Shown in pieces: positions 35,936 to 46,251 of a DNA stretch of 64,000 bases. The notes under the pieces were generated by a model. The model ran no database searches and was not told the DNA's origin. It saw only the letters and a program-made list of their open reading frames with translations. The stretch covers positions 2,203,072 to 2,267,071 of the forward strand of contig OY811992.1 of the NCBI GenBank assembly GCA_963681505.1. The letters run 5' to 3'. This stretch comes from Eunapius fragilis. Its lineage: Eukaryota; Porifera; Demospongiae; Spongillida; Spongillidae. Each line of letters begins with the position of its first letter. The stretch's first letter is position 1. Position numbers and translations under genes: made by a program.

Positions 35936-36260
35936 AATTACGAGTTAATGCTAATTAATGCAGCACCAAACGTGACGTCACGGGTGCTCTGCATTCTGAT
36001 TGTGCGCCTGACTAGACTTGAGCATTTATCCAGACCCACTTTTCACGTAGCGCTGTGAAAATTAGGGTCTGGATACGAGACTACTTCCATGGTTTCTTTG
36101 GATTGCCCGCGATCGGTCGTTGACAAAAATGCGGAGCGATCACATAGTGCGACGCCTTAAGTGTTAATTTCCCGGCCGGTCTCATTCTCTATTGTGGTGG
36201 TAGTACGGCCCAGGATGTGTGAGAACTCCAAATTTTGGGGGTCACAGCATGGCGTAACCT

Positions 36261-36725
36261 TATTAGCCTCGTCTCCAGGCCGTCAATTAAAGTTTAGGAA
36301 AAAAGTGGTACCTATTGCCACTATGTTAGTGCGCATGCGCTGGCCATTACCTCGTAATCGTATACTTAGTTTTGACATCGTATACGTATACGCTACGCGT
36401 ATGTCAAAGTCTTGTAGGGTTTGTGACTGTTTTGTCTCGTACACATTATGTCGCACTTTTTTCAAGGGAATCTTCGGCATCAGATCTTGCAAACAGGCTC
36501 AGCAAGGTTGCCGATGTCCCAGGGGCTTCTGAGGATGGTTTGTCCAGGTTCATTTGCATACCTTGGAAAAACAAACTTGCCTCACGCGGAAAGGTTTACA
36601 AGCTAAGTATACGATTACGTGTTTTTCAGGTAATGGCCAGCGCATGCGCACTAACATAGTGGCAATAGGTACCAGGCCGTCTATTTTCCTAAACTTTAAT
36701 TGACGGCCTGGGGACGAGGCTAAAC
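36261..36725. mobile_element. Foldback element with ~110-bp inverted repeats
   Basis: The left arm TTAGCCTCGTCTCCAGGCCG through CAATTAAAGTTTAGGAAAA, GGTACCTATTGCCACTATG and TAGTGCGCATGCGCTGGCC returns inverted at 36597-36725, where a second GACGGCCTGGTACC is inserted. Both arms include TGCGCATGCGC, an NRF-1-like palindrome. There is no coding capacity. Confidence 0.75.
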
Positions 36726-36889
36726 CGTAATAGGCCCGCTTTAATTTAAAGGGTGTTTTAGGACATAAGATTGGGCCTGTATGCAACCCAATTGGAGCCA
36801 AACAGCAAGTTCGCAACACAAGCCAGCTGTTGAGTATACATCATGGTACATGGTGTATAACACTTTTCGTACAAGATTACAAAGGCTCA

Positions 36890-36941
36890 AGGTGTGTGGT
36901 GTGGTGTGGTGTGGTGGTGGTGTGTGTGGTGTGGTGGTGGT

Positions 36942-37012
<71 letters not shown>
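36890..37012. repeat. GT-rich microsatellite (GGT/GTGT then (GT)n)
   Basis: Imperfect GTGTGGTGTGGTGG units pass into a pure (GT)n run of about 70 bases. It lies about 320 bases upstream of the dihydrodiol dehydrogenase start. Confidence 0.95.
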
Positions 37013-37015
<3 letters not shown>

Positions 37016-37332
37016 GGGGACTGATGTTACCTGTGGTATAGGGTTCTCAGACGTGTTAGGGTTCTCAGACGTGTGGTCAACAATCAGATGGTTACATATG
37101 TCAAGTTATTGCTAACCTCTATGGACGCTTGAATCTGCCATTGCAATGGCCATTCTAGCCAGAGCGTTTGGGCCATTAGGCTGTTTACTTAAGTACATAG
37201 AATTAGTTTAGAGTGTGCATGTTTTATTGTAACGGTAAGTGTAGAATGCAGGAATATTGTATGAATTTGAATAATATTTTTTAAAGTAATAATTTCATCA
37301 ATAATAATTATTGCAACCATACAATTAACAAC

Positions 37333-38340
37333 ATGGCCACGCGCTGGGGCATTTGTGGGTCTGGAAAGATAGCACACGACTTTGTCGTTGCATTGCAAAC
37401 ACTCCCCGAGTCGGAACACCGCGTGGTGGCTGTGGCGGCACGCTCGGTCGAAGCTGCCGAGAAATTTGCCCAGGAGTACTGCATCCCGCGTGCGTACGGC
37501 TCGTACGACGACCTAGCCAGAGACGAGACTGTGGATGTTGTTTACGTGGCAACCGTAAACTCGACCCATCTCCACTGCTGTCTTCAAATGATAGAGGCCA
37601 AGAAACCAGTTCTCTGCGAGAAGACGCTAACGATGAACGGTAAGGAAACATCCTCCCTGATAGCTGCCGCCAGGGGGAAGGGCGTCTTCCTCATGGAAGG
37701 AGTCTGGATGAGATTTTTCCCTGCCATTTTGAAGCTGAAGGGCCTGATAGATGAGGGCGCGATTGGTGACGTGAAGTATGTGTCTGCCAGCTTAGGAATA
37801 TCGAGATATGACTTTGCAGACCGGACGCTGATCGTTGACCCGGAGCGTGGTGGAGGAGGGGCTCTGGCCGTTGGCGTGTACGTGATCAATTTCGCTACGA
37901 TGGTGTTCGGCGGTGACCGTCCCCAGTCCATCCAGGCCTCCGGGTGGCTTGCAGAGACGGGAGTGGACGAATTTGCAGCCATCACGTTGAAGTACTCGGG
38001 TGAGAGGGTTGCACAACTAACAAGCGCTATTGGGCTGAACCTCATGATGGACGCTGTTGTCGTGGGAACCAAAGGAACACTCAGGTTACCTTTTCCTTTT
38101 TGGAGCCCATCAACCCTAGTGACCCCCACGGGAACACTGGAGTTTCCATTGCCCAAATGCAGTAAACCTATGAACTTCTTAAACAGTGAAGGGCTGTCGT
38201 ACGAAGCCAGTGAGATCAGGGCTTGCATTTTGAAGGGGGCAAAGGAGAGTGACCAAATGAACCTCACTCACAGCCAGATAGTGGCAGACATAATGGACGA
38301 GGTCATGAGTCAGCTAGGAGTTGTGTATTACCGACAATAA
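37333..38340 (+). CDS. DHDH: Trans-1,2-dihydrobenzene-1,2-diol dehydrogenase (335 aa, intronless)
   Basis: A single uninterrupted frame of the Gfo/Idh/MocA family. Residues 1-120 are an NADP-binding Rossmann fold (WGICGSGKIAHDF), followed by the EK motif KPVLCEKTL with the expected Lys at 97, then MEGVWMRFFPA and GLSYEASEIRACILKG as in animal dihydrodiol dehydrogenases (~334 aa, the same length). These NADP-dependent enzymes oxidise trans-dihydrodiols and some sugars and reduce dicarbonyls in the cytosol. The presumed active-site Tyr is kept at 183 (GVY), but the Asp usually four residues earlier (LDIGIY) is Ala 179 here. The start follows AACAAC directly and fits the family N-terminus. Vertebrate DHDH genes have introns; this one has none. 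ATTAAA lies at 38457. Confidence 0.93.
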   Translation: MATRWGICGSGKIAHDFVVALQTLPESEHRVVAVAARSVEAAEKFAQEYCIPRAYGSYDDLARDETVDVVYVATVNSTHLHCCLQMIEAKKPVLCEKTLTMNGKETSSLIAAARGKGVFLMEGVWMRFFPAILKLKGLIDEGAIGDVKYVSASLGISRYDFADRTLIVDPERGGGGALAVGVYVINFATMVFGGDRPQSIQASGWLAETGVDEFAAITLKYSGERVAQLTSAIGLNLMMDAVVVGTKGTLRLPFPFWSPSTLVTPTGTLEFPLPKCSKPMNFLNSEGLSYEASEIRACILKGAKESDQMNLTHSQIVADIMDEVMSQLGVVYYRQ

Positions 38341-38456
38341 CTAGTTGCAGTGATGTGTGCATGCATTTAACACTTTCAAATTATTACTTTAATTGAATTC
38401 TGTCAGCTGTCAGCTTGGTATATTCTGTGCTCGAGGGTGTGAAATGCAGTGCAAAC

Positions 38457-38462
38457 ATTAAA
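38457..38462 (+). terminator. Possible polyadenylation signal ATTAAA
   Basis: The hexamer lies 117 bases after the DHDH stop, in AT-rich sequence, just before the palindrome begins. Confidence 0.4.
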
Positions 38463-39078
38463 ATATTTCTTGATTTTAGTTTTCCCGACAAAGTGGTAGT
38501 TAAAATGCGTATTGCAAAGCTAATCTTAACCTTCTGATAGCTAATTTTACAGTATACTACCTGAAATTCAAACCTCTGTCAATACTAACTGACAAAAGTA
38601 ATAGCACCAAAAAGCAATAGCTTTTAACTTTCTGTATGAAACGAGAACTGTACTATTGCTGTTAATTTCTTTCACCATTTGACGTAAATTTTATTGCAAG
38701 GTAAAATGGTCCCACAACAACAAGGCAATATGAATTATGAAATTTTTGGATCATACAGGACTAATTGTTAGGAACGTATTCAGTGATAGCAAGGTGGGAG
38801 CGAGAATGCCATTAATATATCAATAGTAAAGGTTAGGCATGGCTAACATTGTTTCGAAGAGGCAAGCTCCAGTCATTATGCCTAGAGGGAACAGCTGGTG
38901 GATTACATCACCACTAAGAGGAACTTAATGTCATGTAGCGGTGATCTAGTCCTACTGAAGGATGATTTAAGACAAAAGTGCTTCACTTAATATATACATC
39001 AGTTACTCATCAACACAACAACAGAAAGTGTATGTTAATCTATTAATGTTCACATGCATTACATCAAGCACAGCAATA

Positions 39079-41785
39079 TTAAAATGTAAAATCTTGGCAG
39101 AAGTTATTGTCCCAATACTCATTGTCAGTCACCACATACTGGACGGCTAGCTTTATCGTTCTTCCTTCAATCCTCTCAATATGAAATAAAAACAGATTTG
39201 GTTGTGTTTGATTTGCTGCTGTATTGGATAATGTGACCCAGTTGGTATCTGTCCAGCGAATTGTTACTTTTTTCAAACCCATGTGTTCACTGGTTGCAAC
39301 CATTCCCTCAAGAGCATTGCCTCGAAGGGTGACATTCATCAGGGCAACGTTGCATCGCTCAAGCCTTTTGGAAAAATCTGGGAGGGTGATACATTCTCCC
39401 ACCACCCCAGCCAGAGATTGCTCCTCTTCACAACCGCTACCAGCTAATGCATGGAGATAGGTATAGCATCACGTGAGGCATGGACATCGATGTGTTTACC
39501 TTTCTTTTCAGAAGTGAGGTCTGATGAAATAGTGCTAAAATCCGTTGATACAGCCATTTCTGTAGCTGCTAAGGAATTGCTCAGATGCATGTCTGGCTGG
39601 GAACTGGCATTAAGTATGTTAAATGCTTCTTCAGGCATTTGATCATCCTGGGAGGAATTAATGCAAAGTTACATAACCTTGATTAAGACCTTTAGTTCAA
39701 ATGGAAGAAGTTCTTCCTGTTGCCTACTCACCTCCATCTCCACCAGTTTGTGAGACATTTCTTGTAAAGCAATACTGTTGACCTCTGATTCTGATGTAAC
39801 TGTGGGCATTTGTAAAACCGATTATTATTTTTAAGCCTTTATACATGTATACAATACATATGGAACAGTGTCCAGCAAAATCACCCTTATGATACTTTTT
39901 CAAATTGACAAGCAAAAGAAAAGTAACTCTCTCATTGAAATGTATGGTTAATTATAAATTCAGTGCCTAATAACGTTTTCATGGATACAAATGTAGTCCA
40001 ATTTAGGATGCGTAAGGACCATTTGATAGAAGCTCTTTGGAGTTCACGGAAAATCAAAAACTTGAAAAACTATCCAGAAGGGTGATTTTGCTAGACACTG
40101 TCCCATATAGTGCCTGCTTATTACAGCAGTTGTCACGCTAATTCGGTAGCATCATGGATATCAATGTGTTTACCTTTCTTTTCGAAAGGGATTATTGATT
40201 CTATGGATGAACCTATGTTGAGATCTGACGGTATTTCTGTGTTTTGAGCTGCTTTGTTTTGCTTCATCTGTACAATAGAGAAAAACGTTTCTTCTGCAAG
40301 CGCCTCGTCATTCAGCGTAATCTACATGAGACGTGAGGAACTCATGTGTGTCCTGCACCACACGAACTCAGACCTGCTGTTCAACTTTTCGAATTTCCAC
40401 GTTGCATTGCTCGGTGATTCTTGGGATGGCGATGCATTCCCCCACCACTTCAGATTGCTCTTCATCACGGCCGCTACCAGCTAGCGGATCGAGAATACTA
40501 TAGCATCACGTGAGGCGTGGACATGAATGTGTTTACCTTTCATTGCTGACATGATCATGAGATCTGACGAACCTTTACTGATATCCGATGGTATTGCGAT
40601 CTCAGGAACTGTTAAAAGATGCATGTCTGGCTTATCAAAAAGGTTAAGCGTTTTGTCAGACATCTTGATTTTATGGTTCTCCTACAAAAAACATAAATCA
40701 CTAATGCATGTTTTTACAGTTCTATTTCTGACCTCTACTTTGACTGGAAGTATTCTCTCTCCCTCTGCTGTGGAAGGTGGCTCACTCCCTACACTCTCTA
40801 CCTGTACGATCAAATTCTCCACTAGGTTCACACTGTTCATCTCAGACTTTGTGAGGCTAGAGAATGACTCAGAGCCTGTGGGAATTTATTGATCATGATT
40901 ATGAAAATAGTCATTTTTTTCGGTGTTGTATATAAAGTTACTGTTGCACACAGCAGTTCCCACTTATAGCATAGATACGATATTTTTAGCATCAGAGATA
41001 TCTATATGTGTTTACCTTTTTTGAAAGTGAGGTCTGGTTCTACCATTGTATCTCTGCTGAGATTTGAGGGTACTTCAATCTGTGGAGCTGCATTGCTCGC
41101 AAGTTGCGAGGTGCCATCAACAAAAGGGTAGAATGTTCCTTCATTATTCCACGTTATCTATATATAGATGACGCGAGGAGTTAAATGAAGTCGCGTTTAT
41201 GAATATGAACATGCACGTGTTCTCAGACCTCCTGTTCAAGTCGAGGAATTTCTTTCTCCACCAACTTGTCCACTGGCGGAGTTACACAGTTCACCACGGA
41301 TTGTGTGGCGAAGCCCAAAGAAATAGAGCTGAGCGAACCTGTGCGGCGTTAAAAAGCCACATGCAATGATCATGCAAAAAACGAATTGAAGACACTGTAC
41401 CTATTTTCCAACCATCGACGCAATGCGAAGTGAGCAACTGGTCAGATTCTTTGCACCTGCCGATTTAAAAGATGAACGTAACGATAATCATGCGCACAAC
41501 ATCCACCTACCTATCCGGTAGGGCAGGGGAACTGGTGGTTGCATCTGTCGACCGCGAAAGTGTAATTTCTCTTTGAAGCTCCGCGGTGTCATTCGCGGGC
41601 GCCTTTTGTACAGTTGGCTGCTTCTTTAAGGACGTTTTCCTTTTAATTAACTTCGCAAGTTTCCGAGGGCCAGACAGCAAACACTTTTTTGGGATGCACA
41701 TTCCAGATTGCGAGAAACGATATGCAAATAATATGCTCACGCGTAGCAACGCCGTGTCGCCATGGAGAATTTGACGCATGCGCAT
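39079..41785 (-). CDS. CBM21 / PPP1R3-like glycogen-targeting protein, left copy (568 aa)
   Basis: This is the mirror of the right copy. Exons on the minus strand are 41511-41785, 41401-41456, 41229-41338, 41016-41157, 40733-40875, 40537-40681, 40374-40480, 40174-40321, 39732-39799, 39500-39647 and 39079-39443. I could see no difference in its predicted protein from the right copy. The C-terminal ~100 residues are a family-21 carbohydrate-binding module (KKVTIRWTDTNW, then VQYVVTDNEYWDNNFCQDF). The two start codons face each other across 407 bases. Whether both copies are expressed, or one is an assembly duplicate, cannot be told from sequence. Confidence 0.75.
39858..40110. mobile_element. 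MITE in CBM21 intron 8 (left-arm copy)
   Basis: This is the mirror of the element at 43868-44120: ATATGG(A/G)ACAGTGTC with AGCAAAATCACCCTT forms the inverted ends. Its presence in both arms shows it inserted before the inversion/duplication, or was spread by gene conversion. Confidence 0.65.
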
Positions 41786-42192
41786 TAATTGCGTAGCATA
41801 TTTGAAATAGCTCCACTTTTGAAAATAAAATGCCTTTTCCCAGGGTATAGACTAGCATTTACGTTTAACGAATTTTGCATTCCTTAGCTCCGCTATTTCC
41901 GTAGGATGGTAGGAGTACTGTAAAGTCTTAGTTCTGAATTAATTGCAATGCGCATACAATATTAGCAGAACAGAAAACACGTATACCATTTTAGCATTCA
42001 GTGTCGCCATGGAGGATTTGACGCATGCGCATTGCAATTATTACTAAGACTTTACAGTACTCCTACCATCTTACGGAAATAGCGGAGCTAAGGAACGATG
42101 CAAAATTCGTTAAACGTAAATGCTAGTCTATACCCTGGGAAAAGGCATTTTATTTTCAAAAGTGGAGCTATTTCAAATATGCTACGCAATTA
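41786..42192. promoter_or_regulatory. Presumed bidirectional promoter at palindrome centre
   Basis: The two CBM21 start codons point away from this 407-base interval. It includes the ~100-base spacer and a third, partial copy of the first ~40 bases of exon 1 (42001-42040, GTGTCGCCATGGAGGATTTG then ACGCATGCGCAT). ACGCATGCGCAT, an NRF-1-like palindrome, occurs here once and again at each start codon. No TATA box is evident. The promoter role is inferred from position. Confidence 0.5.
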
Positions 42193-44899
42193 ATGCGCAT
42201 GCGTCAAATTCTCCATGGCGACACGGCGTTGCTACGCGTGAGCATATTATTTGCATATCGTTTCTCGCAATCTGGAATGTGCATCCCAAAAAAGTGTTTG
42301 CTGTCTGGCCCTCGGAAACTTGCGAAGTTAATTAAAAGGAAAACGTCCTTAAAGAAGCAGCCAACTGTACAAAAGGCGCCCGCGAATGACACCGCGGAGC
42401 TTCAAAGAGAAATTACACTTTCGCGGTCGACAGATGCAACCACCAGTTCCCCTGCCCTACCGGATAGGTAGGTGGATGTTGTGCGCATGATTATCGTTAC
42501 GTTCATCTTTTAAATCGGCAGGTGCAAAGAATCTGACCAGTTGCTCACTTCGCATTGCGTCGATGGTTGGAAAATAGGTACAGTGTCTTCAATTCGTTTT
42601 TTGCATGATCATTGCATGTGGCTTTTTAACGCCGCACAGGTTCGCTCAGCTCTATTTCTTTGGGCTTCGCCACACAATCCGTGGTGAACTGTGTAACTCC
42701 GCCAGTGGACAAGTTGGTGGAGAAAGAAATTCCTCGACTTGAACAGGAGGTCTGAGAACACGTGCATGTTCATATTCATAAACGCGACTTCATTTAACTC
42801 CTCGCGTCATCTATATATAGATAACGTGGAATAATGAAGGAACATTCTACCCTTTTGTTGATGGCACCTCGCAACTTGCGAGCAATGCAGCTCCACAGAT
42901 TGAAGTACCCTCAAATCTCAGCAGAGATACAATGGTAGAACCAGACCTCACTTTCAAAAAAGGTAAACACATATAGATATCTCTGATGCTAAAAATATCG
43001 TATCTATGCTATAAGTGGGAACTGCTGTGTGCAACAGTAACTTTATATACAACACCGAAAAAAATGACTATTTTCATAATCATGATCAATAAATTCCCAC
43101 AGGCTCTGAGTCATTCTCTAGCCTCACAAAGTCTGAGATGAACAGTGTGAACCTAGTGGAGAATTTGATCGTACAGGTAGAGAGTGTAGGGAGTGAGCCA
43201 CCTTCCACAGCAGAGGGAGAGAGAATACTTCCAGTCAAAGTAGAGGTCAGAAATAGAACTGTAAAAACATGCATTAGTGATTTATGTTTTTTGTAGGAGA
43301 ACCATAAAATCAAGATGTCTGACAAAACGCTTAACCTTTTTGATAAGCCAGACATGCATCTTTTAACAGTTCCTGAGATCGCAATACCATCGGATATCAG
43401 TAAAGGTTCGTCAGATCTCATGATCATGTCAGCAATGAAAGGTAAACACATTCATGTCCACGCCTCACGTGATGCTATAGTATTCTCGATCCGCTAGCTG
43501 GTAGCGGCCGTGATGAAGAGCAATCTGAAGTGGTGGGGGAATGCATCGCCATCCCAAGAATCACCGAGCAATGCAACGTGGAAATTCGAAAAGTTGAACA
43601 GCAGGTCTGAGTTCGTGTGGTGCAGGACACACATGAGTTCCTCACGTCTCATGTAGATTACGCTGAATGACGAGGCGCTTGCAGAAGAAACGTTTTTCTC
43701 TATTGTACAGATGAAGCAAAACAAAGCAGCTCAAAACACAGAAATACCGTCAGATCTCAACATAGGTTCATCCATAGAATCAATAATCCCTTTCGAAAAG
43801 AAAGGTAAACACATTGATATCCATGATGCTACCGAATTAGCGTGACAACTGCTGTAATAAGCAGGCACTATATGGGACAGTGTCTAGCAAAATCACCCTT
43901 CTGGATAGTTTTTCAAGTTTTTGATTTTCCGTGAACTCCAAAGAGCTTCTATCAAATGGTCCTTACGCATCCTAAATTGGACTACATTTGTATCCATGAA
44001 AACGTTATTAGGCACTGAATTTATAATTAACCATACATTTCAATGAGAGAGTTACTTTTCTTTTGCTTGTCAATTTGAAAAAGTATCATAAGGGTGATTT
44101 TGCTGGACACTGTTCCATATGTATTGTATACATGTATAAAGGCTTAAAAATAATAATCGGTTTTACAAATGCCCACAGTTACATCAGAATCAGAGGTCAA
44201 CAGTATTGCTTTACAAGAAATGTCTCACAAACTGGTGGAGATGGAGGTGAGTAGGCAACAGGAAGAACTTCTTCCATTTGAACTAAAGGTCTTAATCAAG
44301 GTTATGTAACTTTGCATTAATTCCTCCCAGGATGATCAAATGCCTGAAGAAGCATTTAACATACTTAATGCCAGTTCCCAGCCAGACATGCATCTGAGCA
44401 ATTCCTTAGCAGCTACAGAAATGGCTGTATCAACGGATTTTAGCACTATTTCATCAGACCTCACTTCTGAAAAGAAAGGTAAACACATCGATGTCCATGC
44501 CTCACGTGATGCTATACCTATCTCCATGCATTAGCTGGTAGCGGTTGTGAAGAGGAGCAATCTCTGGCTGGGGTGGTGGGAGAATGTATCACCCTCCCAG
44601 ATTTTTCCAAAAGGCTTGAGCGATGCAACGTTGCCCTGATGAATGTCACCCTTCGAGGCAATGCTCTTGAGGGAATGGTTGCAACCAGTGAACACATGGG
44701 TTTGAAAAAAGTAACAATTCGCTGGACAGATACCAACTGGGTCACATTATCCAATACAGCAGCAAATCAAACACAACCAAATCTGTTTTTATTTCATATT
44801 GAGAGGATTGAAGGAAGAACGATAAAGCTAGCCGTCCAGTATGTGGTGACTGACAATGAGTATTGGGACAATAACTTCTGCCAAGATTTTACATTTTAA
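42193..44899 (+). CDS. CBM21 / PPP1R3-like glycogen-targeting protein, right copy (568 aa)
   Basis: Exons 42193-42467, 42522-42577, 42640-42749, 42821-42962, 43103-43245, 43297-43441, 43498-43604, 43657-43804, 44179-44246, 44331-44478 and 44535-44899 join to 569 codons including the stop. Residues ~470-568 form a CBM21 domain (CNVALMNVTLRGN, KKVTIRWTDTNW, LFLFHIERI, VQYVVTDNEYWDNN). In animals CBM21 marks protein phosphatase 1 regulatory subunits that bring PP1 to glycogen. The N-terminus is basic (KLIKRKTSLKKQ). Exons 3-10 are four repeats of an A+B exon pair, mostly polar and probably disordered (EIPSDLN, VPSNLS, AIPSDIS variants). No canonical RVxF PP1-docking motif is seen (the nearest is RVSILF), so PP1 binding is unproven. 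The start was chosen as the first in-frame ATG; a 71-codon frame from 42120 overlaps it in another frame. Confidence 0.8.
43868..44120. mobile_element. MITE in CBM21 intron 8 (right-arm copy)
   Basis: ATATGGGACAGTGTCTAGC and AAAATCACCCTT at the left are matched inverted by AAGGGTGATTTT and GCTGGACACTGTTCCATAT at the right. The interior is non-coding. It explains why this intron is much longer than the others of the gene. Confidence 0.7.
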
Positions 44900-45452
44900 T
44901 ATTGCTGTGCTTGATGTAATGCATGTGAACATTAATAGATTAACATACACTTTCTGTTGTTGTGTTGATGAGTAACTGATGTATATATTAAGTGAAGCAC
45001 TTTTGTCTTAAATCATCCTTCAGTAGGACTAGATCATCGCTACATGACATTAAGTTCCTCTTAGTGGTGATGTAATCCACCAGCTGTTCCCTCTAGGCAT
45101 AATGACTGGAGCTTGCCTCTTCGAAACAATGTTAGCCATGCCCAACCTTTACAATTGATATATTAATGGCATTCCCACCCCCACCTCCCACCTTGCTATC
45201 ACTGACTACGTTCCTAACAATTAGTCTTGTATGATCCAAAAATTTCATAATTTATATTGCCTTGTTGTTGTGTGGCCATTTTACCTTGCAATAAACATTT
45301 ATTACGTCAGATGGTCAGCTAAAGAAACACAGTAGAGTTCTCGTTAGTTAAGAACATTGTTTTTTGGTGCTATAACTTCAGCCTGGATTTTGCCAGTTGG
45401 TATTAACAGTGGTTTGAATTTCAGGGAGTATACTGTAAAAGTAGCTGTCATG

Positions 45453-46251
45453 TAGGTCGTGGCTAACAGGGAGTATTAATCTCTCTCTATGAGCATGTAG
45501 TGTGGCAACCTAATTTATTAATGAAACACTAATAATGACTGAGGTCATTAGTGAGAGTTGAACTTGGGATGTGAAATGAATATTAACAGCTAGAAATGCC
45601 TCCAAGAGTGATGGTCATTGCTACTTGCGTCTGGTTTCTGTGATCCTCTATTAAATGCACACCACAAGATCAGGTAGGATTGGATGATTTAAGAACCAGT
45701 GCTTAGGTTGCCGCAGGTTGGGAATTACTTTATTACCCATGTCAACAGCCACTAATCTTAAGTATTCAGTTTTAAAGGTTATGAACAATCTTTAGCTGTC
45801 CAATAGTTAAAGACATGAAAGGTCAAGTTGTACACCTTGAAATATTTGGGGAGCCTTGGGACAAGAACTATTCTCTCAATCAGCTTGCTTCATCTATACC
45901 AACTATCACAAAGGTTTAAAAACCAAAATGCTTTTTCCAGCGAGTCATTATCATTGCAGTCACTTATACCAAGACATGATCTCTGTATAACACAGTAGTC
46001 CCATGGCAGTTATGTACATGCATACAGGTACTACTGATGTGTGCATAAATCACAAAGCAGTCTATATCGGCCACCAAACCACATGATTCAAAATGACATG
46101 GAAGAAAAGGATAACAACCAAACAACATTAGACACACATGTACATAATTATGTAACTCAGTACACATGTACGTTCAGGACATTAGCATCCATGCAGTCAT
46201 ACATCTAAAAGCCAGTTCCTTAAGATACAACGGAACTTTCGGAACATGTTA
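45453..46251. other. Intergenic between palindrome and beta-mannosidase 3' end
   Basis: I recognise no gene. This is the 3' flank of two convergent genes (right CBM21 copy and beta-mannosidase). No strong poly-A hexamer for the minus-strand gene could be assigned. Confidence 0.35.

Larger units (their letters stand above)
34512..36073. repeat. Large foldback carrying inverted RecQ-like helicase fragments
   Basis: Arms 34512-35178 and 35452-36073 are near-complementary, from ACCCAGACCCAGATTTTCAC at the left to its imperfect complement at the right, around a ~270-base loop. Each arm carries the beginning of a RecQ/superfamily-2 helicase frame. The arms differ by small insertions and substitutions, so the inversion is not brand new. 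Confidence 0.8.
38541..45452. repeat. 6.9-kb palindrome (inverted duplication)
   Basis: The left arm ~38541-41937 is the reverse complement of ~42040-45452 around a ~100-base spacer. From 38942 to ~41880 the arms align with a constant coordinate sum of 83978, so without indels, and every frame in one arm has an identical twin in the other. Outside this (38541-38941 / 45037-45452), substitutions and indels accumulate; a 3-base indel and substitutions also appear within 60 bases of the centre. Each arm contains a full CBM21 gene. Confidence 0.9.

Noticed and set aside
42120..42335. 71-codon frame overlapping the CBM21 start (mirror at 41643-41858)
   Set aside because: Different frame from the gene, no recognisable domain; at most an overlapping upstream frame.
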